A DNA stretch of 24,393 bases, from contig LRSR01011100.1 in assembly GCA_001579985.1 (NCBI GenBank), forward strand, positions 1 to 24,393, written 5' to 3'. The position numbers and the translations under genes were made by a program. Below, one piece after another: positions 8,793 through 18,052 of this stretch. Below the pieces are notes generated by a model. The model was not told where the DNA came from. It ran no database searches and saw only the letters and a program-made list of their open reading frames with translations. This DNA comes from Hypsibius dujardini. Lineage: Eukaryota > Tardigrada > Eutardigrada > Parachela > Hypsibiidae. Each line of letters starts with the position of its first letter. The first letter of the stretch is position 1.

Positions 8793-11700
8793 ATGGGGAA
8801 AATGAAGAAGAAGGTTAGCAGCGCTTGGTGAAATGTACTTTTAATGAACGAATTGCCGGTAATGTATATTTTTATCCGTTTAGTTTGCCTCGGGTATTGC
8901 GACCCAGTACATCTCCCGGTCGCAGGCTGTCAAGCGGCTTCAGATCTCTCTCAAAGATTTCAGGTGAGCATCTTTATAGTTTATATATTGGAGTTAAAGT
9001 CTTATTTCTATTGTTATGGGTCCTGAATGGAGAGATTGTTTTGGTAATATTTCCAAGAATGAATGAAGAATTGATATACTAATCAAGCGATCGATCAATC
9101 AATCAAGCAATCAATCAATGGATCAATGAATCAAGCAATCGATCAATCAACCAATCAACCAAGCAATCGATTTATGATAATTTGCGGATGCTTTGATTCA
9201 TTGATTCACGTTTTGCAGATGTATTGGGGCATTGCAAACTTGCAGTTGCAGCATATGTTTGTTCATGGAAAAATAATTTTGGATGTCCAATTACGTTTTA
9301 TTTTTATTTCAATAAGCTTTGGGAATTAGTTCGGACCGCCTATTTCGATGTGCTGGTTTTTCGTGTTTGTATAATAGCGTTTTCCTGGAGTTGATTGAAT
9401 GATTTAAAGATGCCGTAAATTTGGTTTAGTTATGATTGAGCTGAACATATGGCATTGTCTTTAAAAATGCTTTCGAATGTACGGCGTGAACAAAGGACGG
9501 CTCATGTACATCCTTTGGTTTGGGAGTGGGGACTCGTGAGTGAGAGTGAGCCAGTGAGGTGTTCATTTTTTCTTCGTTTAATTCTCCAGACGCCTCTGCA
9601 TCCTGAAGGGAGTGTACCCCAACGAGCCCAAGAACAAGAAGAGAGCGAACAAGGGCAGCACCGCAGTGAAGACCTTCTACTTTATGAAGGACATCCAGTT
9701 CTTGGCGCACGAGCCCATTATTCAAAAGTTTCGAGATTTTAAGGTTCGTAACTCCTTTTACGGACATCTTCGCGAGCATCTCTTTAACATTGCATTAGGC
9801 ATTGTATCTTTAGAATTTCATTAAATCATTGTAATACCTTGTCTCGATCAACAGGTTTTTGTAAAAAAACTCAAGAAGGCGGTGGTATACAAGAATCCTC
9901 TCACAGCTCAACGACTGCGGAGAAACAAGCCGGTGTATAAGCTCGACCATATCGTCAAAGAACGGTAAGGCCTTCCAGGCCTTATTGGGCTTTGAGGAAG
10001 TGGTCGCAGGCTAATTTACGCAGTTTTGACTTGGTGATGTAGGTATCCTGCGTTCGTGGACGCAATCCGAGATCTGGACGATTGCCTGTCCATGTGCTTT
10101 CTCTTCGCGACACTTCCCAAGTCGCGCAGCACTCCTGAGCGCATTATCCGAATGTGCCGACGTTTGACGGTGGAGTTTATGCACTACGTGATTGCAGCCA
10201 AGGCGCTGCGGAAGGTGTTTGTCTCCATCAAGGGCATCTACTATCAGGCAGACATCCAGGGCCAGACAGTGACTTGGATTGTGCCCCATGCGGTGCCGTC
10301 GTATCAGCCGGCCGATGTCGATTTCAAAATTATGCTAACCTTCACGGACTTCTATGTTACCATGCTGGGCTTTGTCAACTTTAACCTCTACACACAGCTC
10401 AATCTGTCGTACCCGCCCAAGGTGAGCACCCACGCGGATGTTTGCGGGACTTTCTTGGAACAGAACACCTTAGCTAACAAAAGTGCCTTTTGTTTAGATC
10501 GCAGCTGAAGATGATGTGAACAGAGCGGACGATCGGGAACTCGTGACTGCCGAGGAGAATTTCCGCGAGGTACGGTTTCCGTTAAATTTTGGGCATTCTG
10601 TTCTCCTACACTGCAATTGTTTCTGACGCTGTCGGCATTTTGATCTTTATGGTCCCCGTCGTTTTTTGTTGGTTATGCTTAGTCGTTGTATTCAGTTTTA
10701 ATTGTGGATCAAATCTGAATGTTTACCTGTCGCCCAGTTTCCGGTGCCGGCTGTTCGTTTCATTGAGTCCATGGCTGTGATGCGTCTTATTTGATTTCTA
10801 GCGGATCAGTGCGATGAATCAGTCGCTGATGACGGCCGTTGGAACTGTCGAAGAAGAACCGCAAATGGATCAATTTCCAGCAGCAACGGTACATTCATTC
10901 CGTTGGCCTGATGCTGTGAGGACTTCTGTCACGGTTTTTTCGTTCGTAGGAGACCGAGGCGTCTGCGGTGGAACAGGCCAGACAAGAGTTCGAGAAGGTG
11001 AAGAAGCTCGCTGCTTTGTTTGCCGGGAAAAAGTTCTATCTGAACCGCGAAGTGCCACGGGAACCACTGGTCTTCATTATTCGGTAGGTTTTGTTTTCCC
11101 TGGCAAGGAAGGCAGTGAGATTTTTGTAACAGCGACAGAGGAGTCCTTTTGTTTTCCACAGTGCATGTGGTGGGGAATGTTCATGGGACCGGAACACAGC
11201 GTTTGGAGCCACGTTCGACGAGAACGACTCAGCAGTGTCATATCAGATTGTGGACCGGCCAATCGAAAAGAAAAACCAACTTATCAACAGGTAGAACTCT
11301 AGATGAAACCGTGAACCGCATCAGTGGTCAGATGTTTATTTTTGAAATTCCTTCTAGGTACTATCTTCAGCCTCAGTGGGTTTTCGATTCGATCAACGCG
11401 AGAGAGGTCCTCCCGATCGAACCGTACCTTCCCGGTCAGAAGCTTCCTCCCCATTTGTCGCCATTTGTGGACGCTACCGGTTATCAGCCGAGTCGTGAGA
11501 CGGTCATTCTCCCGCCGATAACGGAACGAGTGCCAGATATTGGTGAGTTTTGTTTTTTATACTGTTTTTTGTCGCCCCGTTCTCGGCAAATTAACTGCTA
11601 CCGTTGGGCAACAGCTGACCACAGGCCAATTACGCCCTAATGCTGTACTGTCTCGATCATTTTGTGTTAATCTTTTGTTCAGCTGTGCCGAAGTGCATGT

Positions 11701-12187
11701 TAAACAGAAGAAGCCCCTCTTTCTTCCTTAGGAATGGACGAAGGGGAGGAGAACGTAAGCGACTCTGACGAGGACGATGCATCAAGTGATGAGGAGTCTC
11801 CCGTCTCAAATAAATCGAAAGACGGGAAGAAGGAAGAATCTTCCAAGCCGGAGGTAAAGTCAACTGCATTGAGCATTCGAAAGTCGTCAAAACGGTGCTC
11901 CAATGCAGTTACACTCAGTTCTTATTACCGAAAAATGTACTGTATCACTTTCCTTTCGACAGATGGTCGTAAAGCGGGGAGCTCCGAAGCGGGTGGACCA
12001 GAAGCACTCGGAAATGGTGCAGAACGCCGAGGAAAAGCGAATGGCCATTCTGGCGATGCCGAAGAAACGTCGCCATTTGTACGAACAGATTATGCATTCG
12101 AAGAAACAGCAGCAGAAGGAGGTGCGCAAGCTCACCGAGAAGCGCAAAGTTATCGAGGGTGGTGGCAGTGGAAAGAAGAAAGTTTAA
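8793..12187 (+). CDS. PES1: Pescadillo homolog (12 exons, about 565 aa)
   Basis: Nucleolar component of the PeBoW complex (PES1-BOP1-WDR12), needed for 27S/32S pre-rRNA processing and 60S assembly. Exons: 8793-8813, 8884-8963, 9590-9743, 9855-9964, 10043-10421, 10498-10569, 10802-10888, 10950-11083, 11162-11290, 11358-11542, 11732-11853, 11963-12187. They total 1698 nt, giving 565 residues against 588 in human, and all junction phases agree. The pescadillo N-terminal domain is clear ([73 protein letters not shown]). A BRCT domain at about 328-425 contains [17 protein letters not shown] and [12 protein letters not shown], ending PPHLSPFV. An acidic Asp/Glu/Ser stretch (about 451-491) and a basic C-terminal coiled region ending KKKV complete it. 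The start MGKMKKK matches the family's short basic N-terminus. The gene is divergent from DIS3. Confidence 0.96.
8964..9589 (+). other. PES1 intron 2
   Basis: A 626-bp GT-AG intron (AG|gtgagc ... ctccag|A). It contains a degenerate (CAAT)n tract interspersed with CAAGCAATCGAT at about 9081-9170. No other signal is seen. Confidence 0.8.
9081..9170. repeat. Degenerate CAAT microsatellite
   Basis: Runs of AATCAATCAAGCAATCGATC-like sequence, one of many CAAT/ATTG tracts in this window (others near 3160, 6170, 7620, 8236, 13905, 15208, 18535 and 19720). Confidence 0.8.
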
Positions 12188-12950
12188 ACGGCAATAACTG
12201 AGCTAAATTGGTGTTCATTTTGAATATTCTCGAGGAACATCGGTTTTGTGTGTCTTTTCAGTTAATCTTTGTATGAACTGGTTCTTAAGATTCACGACCA
12301 CCTTTCTTAGTTGCGAAGTGGCTAGAATTATTGGGATTCGTTTTGAACTAATTCTCTGAGGGGAGAACGACCGGCCGGGAAGCCCTCACGAGGTTGGCCG
12401 CTCGATTACCATTAAATATTAAACATAAACGAGCCAGGCATTATTAACACAGTACCACCACAGATCTTCCACAATACACTGCACACACCGTCGGCACCGG
12501 CACATTGCATGTTGTTTAGTAGTACAGACCACCGATGTCAGAAGGGTTTTTTGAATTCCCTCCGTAGTACAAGTTTTCGTTTATAGACCAGCGCTCTGGC
12601 CGGGGACAACTTGAATGTGTGAAAGAACAAGTTTGATTGGTTGAGGAACGACACTCACAATGAGTAAGGAACAGCTACATTAGTGAAGGAACAACTGGAT
12701 TGAACGTAAAGGAACCAGGACATTCATGTTTGTTGTGCTTTTTTAACAGTCGTTTTGTTTCGTAAAACGCGGTCGTTTTGTCTTATAAAACGGCCCGTTC
12801 AATCCTTGGGCTATTATTTTTCCAGCCTGGGTGCAACACGTGGTGGGACCTTCGTCTTTCACCATACCGTGTTCATATTATTAATGTTAATCCTGACTAT
12901 AGCAGCCGGCCGACGTCTCTCCTATTTCTCCCCCTTTCGTTCGATAAACC
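12188..12950. other. Intergenic region, PES1 3' end to REV7 5' end
   Basis: 763 bp between two plus-strand genes. An ATTAAA near 12411 could serve PES1 polyadenylation. Two imperfect 23-bp direct repeats, each with a small GTTTTG...AAAAC inverted pair, lie at about 12751-12796. No coding exon is supported. Confidence 0.55.
12751..12796. repeat. Two 23-bp direct repeats upstream of REV7
   Basis: GTCGTTTTGTTTCGTAAAAC followed by a related copy, GTCGTTTTGTCTTATAAAAC. Each unit is itself a small inverted repeat. About 155-200 bp upstream of the REV7 start; its role is unknown. Confidence 0.6.
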
Positions 12951-14695
12951 ATGGCCGAAGAACCAATCTTTCTGACTGCACGCGACATAATTCCTATCGA
13001 TAATAGGCGTGGGAAAATGGGCAATCCTGTAGCCGTTCGTCGTCGACAGCCCCAGTCAAAGAATTTTGAACCACCGTTGCCAGCAGCAGCAATACTGCCG
13101 GATCCCATTATCCTCACGGAAACCGATGACTTGAAAGAACTGCGATCGGATTTGTTGTGCGAGTTCTTCGAACTGGCCATCCATGCCATCCTCTACCACC
13201 GCGAGCTCTACCCTTCGACTTTCTTCGAGCGGCAGTCCAAGTATCAGATCCCGGTGTGGGTGGCCGTTCATCCTGCCATCCGGGAATACGTCGAGCACTG
13301 TGTGGAAGGAATACGGCCGGCAGTGTGTTTGGGTCGGATCGAGGCTGTGGTGTTGGTTGTCTTCGATGCAGTTCGGAAAGTCCCGGTGGAGCGATTCGTT
13401 TTTCGGATAGTCCAGCAGGAGAAACCGGGAGGAGATGCGACGACAACTGCCAAGGCCGGAGAAAAATCCGAGAATGCAGGGGGAAATGGGAAAGCCGTTG
13501 GAGAAGAAGTTCGGCAGGCTGTGGGGAAAGCTGGAACAGGTGGTGGGACGGCTGCGAAAGCCGTTGGAGAGGAGGTTCGGCAGGCTGTGGGGAAAGCTGG
13601 AGCAGTTGGTGGGACGGCTGCGAAAGCTGGTGGAAAAATTGAGAAGGCAGAAATTAGAGAAATGAGAAAAACCGCCGAGAAAGTTGGTGAAAAAGTTGGG
13701 ACAGCTGCCGGAAATGTTGCGAAGAAAGCTGGAACAATTGGGAATGATGCAAAGGTTGGCCGAAAGTTTGACAAGACGGTAAACGGAATGTCGACGGAGA
13801 AAGCTGGAGGAAAAGTGGTGGCCACTGTCCCAACCAAACCACTCAGCAATGACAAATTTATTTTCAGGTAAGTACTTAATGTGTTTGTTTCTTTCTCAAT
13901 GATCGATTGATTGATTGATTAATTGGGTAGTGTTCGCCTTTTGTCAATTAATTAATTATTGAGATTAATATTTTCCTATTGTTTATCAAGATGCACATTC
14001 AAGTGAGTGGCTGAATGTTCCGGAAACATATTTTCGTAGGATTACGTATTGACGATGATCAGTGAAGTTTTTCTTCCAGGTTTGGCGAGGCCTTGAAAGC
14101 GTTCAGCCTTCGGATAGCAGCCTGCAAATCCTTCCTGAAACCTTTGCCACCCAATTGTACCTGCGCCCTTCAGATTCATACCGACAATCTCACTCAGCTA
14201 GCCCTCGCAGAAGCTGGAGAAGCTGGAAAGCGTTTCCCGTGGGTTGAAGTGGACGACCGGGAAGGCGGCGCCATTGAGGACGGAGAAATCCGCTCCATTA
14301 GAGGAGAGACAGCCGGCATTTGTCCTTTAGAGGTTAGTCGGGTAGTTTTTTTTCTCTTATTTAGCTGCACAGTAATCCGTTGTGTCTCCTTGAATATGAC
14401 TGTCTGTGTCTTTTTCGGTCTAATTTTACGGTGGGTCTAAGTTTACGGTGGGTCTAAGTGTACGGTGGGTCTATTTCTACTGCGTGAAGCTATCGCGTGA
14501 TCACTTTATCATAGCCATGAGTATATTTGTGGGATCTCGGTGGACCAAAATGTGAAAACCCCTTCTTACTTTTGCGTTCCGTAGATGTTCGTTGACGAGG
14601 CACGAAACAAATTCCCACCGAACTTGCGACGGAAACCGGAAGCTCCTGCCAAAGCGGAAGCTACCCCAGAACTCTCCTCCAGTCAAGCTTTATGA
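12951..14695 (+). CDS. MAD2L2: REV7/MAD2L2 HORMA-domain protein with a large internal insertion (3 exons, about 426 aa)
   Basis: REV7 is the HORMA-fold accessory subunit of DNA polymerase zeta and, in vertebrates, part of shieldin. Exons: 12951-13867, 14080-14332, 14585-14695; donors ag|gtaagt and GAG|gttagt; phases agree; 426 residues against 211 in human. HORMA-specific matches include DLLCEFFELAIHAILYHREL (about 67-86), PVWVAVHPAIREYVEHCVEG, VLVVFDAVRKVPVERFVFRI, then FGEALKAFSLRIAACKSFL, RFPWVEVDD and the C-terminal safety-belt end MFVDEARNK. There are three oddities: a 55-65 residue N-terminal extension; about 140 inserted residues (157-295), Ala/Gly/Lys/Glu-rich, with a 22-residue tandem duplication; and a 25-residue tail after the safety belt. 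The start at 12951 has a good context (accATGG). Alternative splicing that removes the insertion cannot be excluded. Confidence 0.9.
13491..13622 (+). repeat. 66-bp tandem duplication inside the REV7 coding sequence
   Basis: Two adjacent 66-bp units (13491-13556 and 13557-13622) encode 22-residue repeats beginning KAVGEEVRQAVGKAG. I count four differences: two synonymous GAA/GAG changes, one Thr/Ala and one Gly/Val. It lies in the REV7 insertion. Confidence 0.9.
14425..14473. repeat. 17-bp tandem repeat in REV7 intron 2
   Basis: Three direct units of TTTACGGTGGGTCTAAG, the last slightly diverged. Intron 2 (14333-14584) has no other feature. Confidence 0.85.
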
Positions 14696-15235
14696 AATGG
14701 AACATTATTTATTGGCTTAATTTATATAATATTTAGTTTTTATTGTTTTCAAATTTATTGCTCTTGCAATTCGATTCTGAACTTTTTGCGCACTGATTTG
14801 CCATTTTTTACAGTGTAAAATGTAAGATAATTAATTCGATTGACGGAGCGGAGCGGAGCGGAATGGAACGGAACGGAGTCGAGGATTGGATCAATGCACG
14901 ATGAGCCGAATTCAATCCAGTTCATAATCATGCAATCAACTTGAACAGTTCTATTGTATTGTGTGTTTTCAAGGGATGTCGCTGCAAGTTTTTGTGTTCG
15001 AGATCATATTTTGCTACTGTATATTGTACGTGTTCCTTATTAAACATAACGAATGCAATCGCTTCTATTGTATTAATCGAGCGCAGCTTCGTCCGACAAA
15101 CATTTCTCCGGTTCTTCAGAAACTAATACTTCTGGGAAATCAGCGTACAATTACAGGACAAACATTTCAAACATTACAGGACAAGGTCCGGAATTTCAAG
15201 GGGAATAAAATCAATCAATTCTTCAATCAATCAAA
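14696..15235. other. Intergenic region between two convergent genes (REV7 and the UPF0390-like gene)
   Basis: 540 AT-rich bp that must hold both 3' UTRs. A GGAGC/GGAAC pentanucleotide tract lies at about 14847-14877 and a CAAT tract at about 15208-15238. No coding exon or RNA gene is supported. Confidence 0.6.
14847..14877. repeat. Short GGAGC/GGAAC pentanucleotide repeat
   Basis: About six 5-bp units, CGGAGCGGAGCGGAGC turning into GGAATGGAACGGAACGG, downstream of REV7. Confidence 0.8.
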
Positions 15236-15640
15236 TCAATTCTTCTTGCCGGCCTTCTTCTTCTGAATTCGTTTAGATGTTTCCTTCAGCGTTGCCTTGA
15301 CGCTGAGTCCCGGCGTGGGTCCCTTTTTCACCTTTTTGGACGGACCGACGGACGTCGATGCTGATGCTGAACTCTCTCCCGGCTTTATCAGCTTAAAGCT
15401 TTTCATTTCGCACGCACGCGCTCTCTGCGAGACTTCCACCTCAATACGTGCATTGATGGCCTTCTGGAAGCTCCTCTTCATATCTGTCGTCGCCGAAGTG
15501 TTGTGTTTGGCTCCGCCCCGCGGAACGGTCTTCTTCTTGTTGACTCCTTTGGTGTGCGCGGCGGCAGGTTTCTTGGTGGCGTTCTTTTTCACCGCATCTC
15601 CAGGCCGTTGCGCTTTTCCCTTCGATTTTCCCTGGGCCAT
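15236..15640 (-). CDS. UPF0390 / C19orf53 (LYDG10)-like small basic protein, 134 aa
   Basis: Single uninterrupted exon; ATG at 15640 in a good context (acaATGG). The N-terminus MAQGKSKGKAQRP matches the MAQG(Q/K) start typical of UPF0390 proteins. A middle segment, INARIEVEVSQRA then FKLIKP, fits the family's basic helix followed by Leu-Lys-Pro. The protein is very rich in Lys, Arg, Ala and Thr and has no membrane segment. Family members are small nuclear or nucleolar proteins of poorly defined function. Human is about 99 residues, so this one is longer, mainly by a Ser/Ala-rich insert near 100-110 and a basic tail. The stop codon lies at the edge of a CAAT/TTGA microsatellite. It is divergent from CD2BP2. 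The family call rests on the N-terminus and composition, so it is moderate. Confidence 0.7.
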   Translation of the reverse strand: MAQGKSKGKAQRPGDAVKKNATKKPAAAHTKGVNKKKTVPRGGAKHNTSATTDMKRSFQKAINARIEVEVSQRARACEMKSFKLIKPGESSASASTSVGPSKKVKKGPTPGLSVKATLKETSKRIQKKKAGKKN

Positions 15641-16127
15641 TGTTGCAGGTTCTGCAACTCAAACGATACGAAAATGTAATAAGTGTAATTAAGTAAAAAT
15701 ATGAGATGGGGAATTTCAAAATCAAGCTCTGAATCGAAAGGCCAAAAAAGAACAACAAACACAACAAGCAGATTTCCTGGTTCGTGTGGTTTGATTCTTC
15801 ACGAAAAACCAATGCAGATTTCGAAATCGTCCAAACTATCAAACCGAACGCGTGGGACATTTTGAGAGCGCATTAAGTTCCAAATCGAACAAACAGAAAT
15901 TCGAGCGTACATCAAGTACTATACTGAACTGAACACTATTTGATTGAACACATTGAAAATTCCCGAGCGCCGCGCGTTTGCGGAACGCGATTCGAACAAA
16001 ATAATACATTTTTTTGAACATACTATTATTTGCACTGCATTTTTCCAATTTCCGTGCCACTTTTAACCCCAGAATTATCTCAGTTTCTTGCGAACAGTTC
16101 GAAGATTATAAGACAGCATAAAATAGA
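15641..16127. promoter_or_regulatory. Shared upstream region of the UPF0390-like gene (-) and CD2BP2 (+)
   Basis: 487 bp between divergent start codons. It is AT-rich on the left, with a short GC-rich patch (GAGCGCCGCGCGTTTGCGG at about 15965). No TATA box that I would defend and no coding exon is supported. Confidence 0.55.
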
Positions 16128-18052
16128 ATGCCTGCTATGGGGCCTCCGACAGGGAAGCGGACTGTTTCGGAGAGCGGAGTCAGCGATGACGCCATTGATA
16201 TGGAAACTGAAGACAAACCAAAACGGCCGAAAATAGCGACGGAAGGGGCTGATTCTGCGGTCGATAGTGGTGAGGATTCGGCTGTGGAGGAGGAAGGCGA
16301 TGACGATGACGAGGATGGAGATGATGGACAGGAATCAGATGGAAAGCAAGAATACAAAATTCTCGGCGACGACGATGTTGAAGGTTTGTTTTGCGACTTA
16401 GCGGCCGATTGGTTGATTGATGAATAGCTTAGTCTAATTTAATGAATACATTGTTTTCATTAAACAATGCCCCCGATGACACAGGGGTCTTTATGATAGT
16501 GTCAGTTTAAATTCTTTGAAACTATCTACCTTAGCACGAGGTGGCTGCACGCCTTTAGATCGCGGCGTAACGCTAAGACAAAAGGGTTGATTTTGATTTG
16601 TCAGCAGATGCATTCAATTTTAGTGCTGTTGTGTGCTTTGATCAGTGGATTGATTGACTGATCAGCAAACACGAGTTATTACATTCTTGAATGCGATCAA
16701 TCAAATACTAGTACTGGTTCAATCTACAGTATTACCCTCGACCATCTGACATGAAACTATCCCCTTTGCAGGTCAAGAAGATGGCACAGTGAAAGTGGAC
16801 GATGGAGTCCGCATCACACCCTTCAACATTCAAGAAGAGCTGGAAGAAGGCCACTTCGACACAGACGGGAACTTCTACGTCGACAAAGACAAGGGCGTCA
16901 AAGATGCCTGGTTGGAGGGGTTGGATCAGTTTGCAGACGAGGACTACGAGAAACTGCGCAAGAAGAAAGCCGACGAAGCCGCTGCTGAAGATGCCGCAGC
17001 ACCGGCGGCGCAATCAGATTCGGAACTGTACAAAATCATTCTAGGCCTTCTCAGACCAGGAGAGTCAATTGGGAAGGCGCTACGGCGTCTGGGTGCTGGA
17101 ATTAAGCCGACTCAACGCGTCAAAAAGGGCGGTCTGAGTGCCGCAGCCGCGACTGCGGTGGATCCCGTGAAGAAGGAATTCGATGCACTAACAGCGGCGG
17201 CCGATGCCATTTTGGGCAAGGGGAATTTGGAGATTTATCAGGAGACATTTGAGAAGATTCAGCACAAGCTCAGCAAAGACGATGCCAGGTTGAAGGGATT
17301 GGCCGTGGATGCCGAGGCGGATATCTTCGGGGAGGATTTTGACGCGAAGAAGGTTTCGCAGCCGAAGGCGGATGAGGAAGGTATTGTAGTTTCGCGTTAG
17401 ACAGGGACAGTCATAGTGGAGTGGAACGTGTGCACGGCTGTGTGTACCGTACACAAAGCACAAGCGCCCCGTGGCCGATTAAACGTTCCACAGCTCGTAC
17501 ACTGTCCCTGTCTAACGCAAGAATACAGTAATGTTTTTTCGAATGTGCTGCTGGAAATAGAATTCATAGTTTTTCACTTGGGTATCTTACTTGATGCGTG
17601 ATCGGAGAAGGGGGGGGGTATAGTTCTCTGTTTGATTGATGAATGTCAGATTATTGATGTTATGTTAGCAATAAACCCCAGCTCCAAAGAACGGTATCGG
17701 TAATTCTGAAAACTGATCCATGAATGTTTGAGGATTAAGATGTAAGAATTATTTCTTATTTCTTAGCACGATTTGAGAGAGTTTCTTAGCTGAAAGAAAA
17801 TGCCTCACATTGACATGGTCGGTAGGCTAAATGGATTTCATCTTTTCAGAAGACAGCGCCAATCAGACGTTGTGGGAGTACAAGTGGGAAAACACGGAAA
17901 CGGCAGACATTCACGGCCCGTACTCAAGCGAACAAATGATCGACTGGGTGCAGCAAGATTTCTTCAAGGACGGAGTATTTGTCCGAAAAGCCGGCGTGGT
18001 GGATGCGCCGTTTTACACGTCCAAGCGGGTAGATTTTGAACTCTACGTTTGA
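16128..18052 (+). CDS. CD2BP2: CD2 antigen cytoplasmic tail-binding protein 2 homolog (U5-52K, GYF domain; 3 exons, 355 aa)
   Basis: CD2BP2 (Lin1 in yeast) is a U5 snRNP-associated splicing factor that binds PRPF6 and proline-rich ligands through a C-terminal GYF domain. Exons: 16128-16383, 16772-17380, 17850-18052; junctions G|gtttgt...cag|GT and G|gtattg...cag|AA; 1068 nt, 355 residues against 341 in human. An acidic N-terminus with a KPKRPK basic cluster precedes the conserved YKILGDDDVEGQE and VRITPFNIQEELEEGHFDTD blocks, then LLRPGESIGKALRRLGAG and GNLEIYQETFEKIQHKL. The GYF domain (about 290-355) begins LWEYKWENT and ends SKRVDFELYV. The name-giving Gly-Tyr-Phe reads Asp-Phe-Phe, and GPF reads GPY. 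A second in-frame Met lies four codons downstream. A MITE sits at the intron 2 donor. Confidence 0.95.
16384..16771 (+). other. CD2BP2 intron 1
   Basis: 388 bp, donor gtttgt, acceptor tttgcag. It contains an ATTG-type run and a small inverted repeat (ACATTGTTTTCATTAAACAATG near 16447). No other feature. Confidence 0.8.
17381..17849 (+). other. CD2BP2 intron 2
   Basis: A 469-bp GT-AG intron. Besides the MITE it holds a poly-G run near 17610 and an AATAAA at about 17669-17674. No exon is expected, since exon 2 and exon 3 join in phase (EE then EDSANQ). Confidence 0.85.
17384..17528 (+). mobile_element. Foldback MITE, family 3, copy 1 (145 bp, in CD2BP2 intron 2)
   Basis: Terminal inverted repeats built on TTTCGCGTTAGACAGGGACAG, with a nearly symmetric inner stem GTGGAACGT/ACGTTCCAC. 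TA flanks both ends (17382-17383 and 17529-17530). It is the same length as copy 2. The left TA overlaps the splice donor of CD2BP2 exon 2. Confidence 0.9.

Noticed and set aside
8409-8831. Plus-strand 140-codon frame upstream of PES1
   Set aside because: No family resemblance; it overlaps the short first coding exon of PES1 in another frame and lies in the shared promoter region.
13268-13855. Minus-strand 195-codon frame (Ala/Pro/Phe-rich)
   Set aside because: It is antisense to the REV7 coding exon, resembles no family, and only mirrors the repetitive insertion.
12951-13871. REV7 insertion as a separate LEA gene
   Set aside because: The same uninterrupted frame begins with HORMA sequence and its downstream exons continue the HORMA domain, so it is an insertion and not an independent gene.
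17665-17680. AATAAA in CD2BP2 intron 2 as the end of a short transcript
   Set aside because: Possible for a retained-intron isoform, but one hexamer without other evidence is not enough to annotate.
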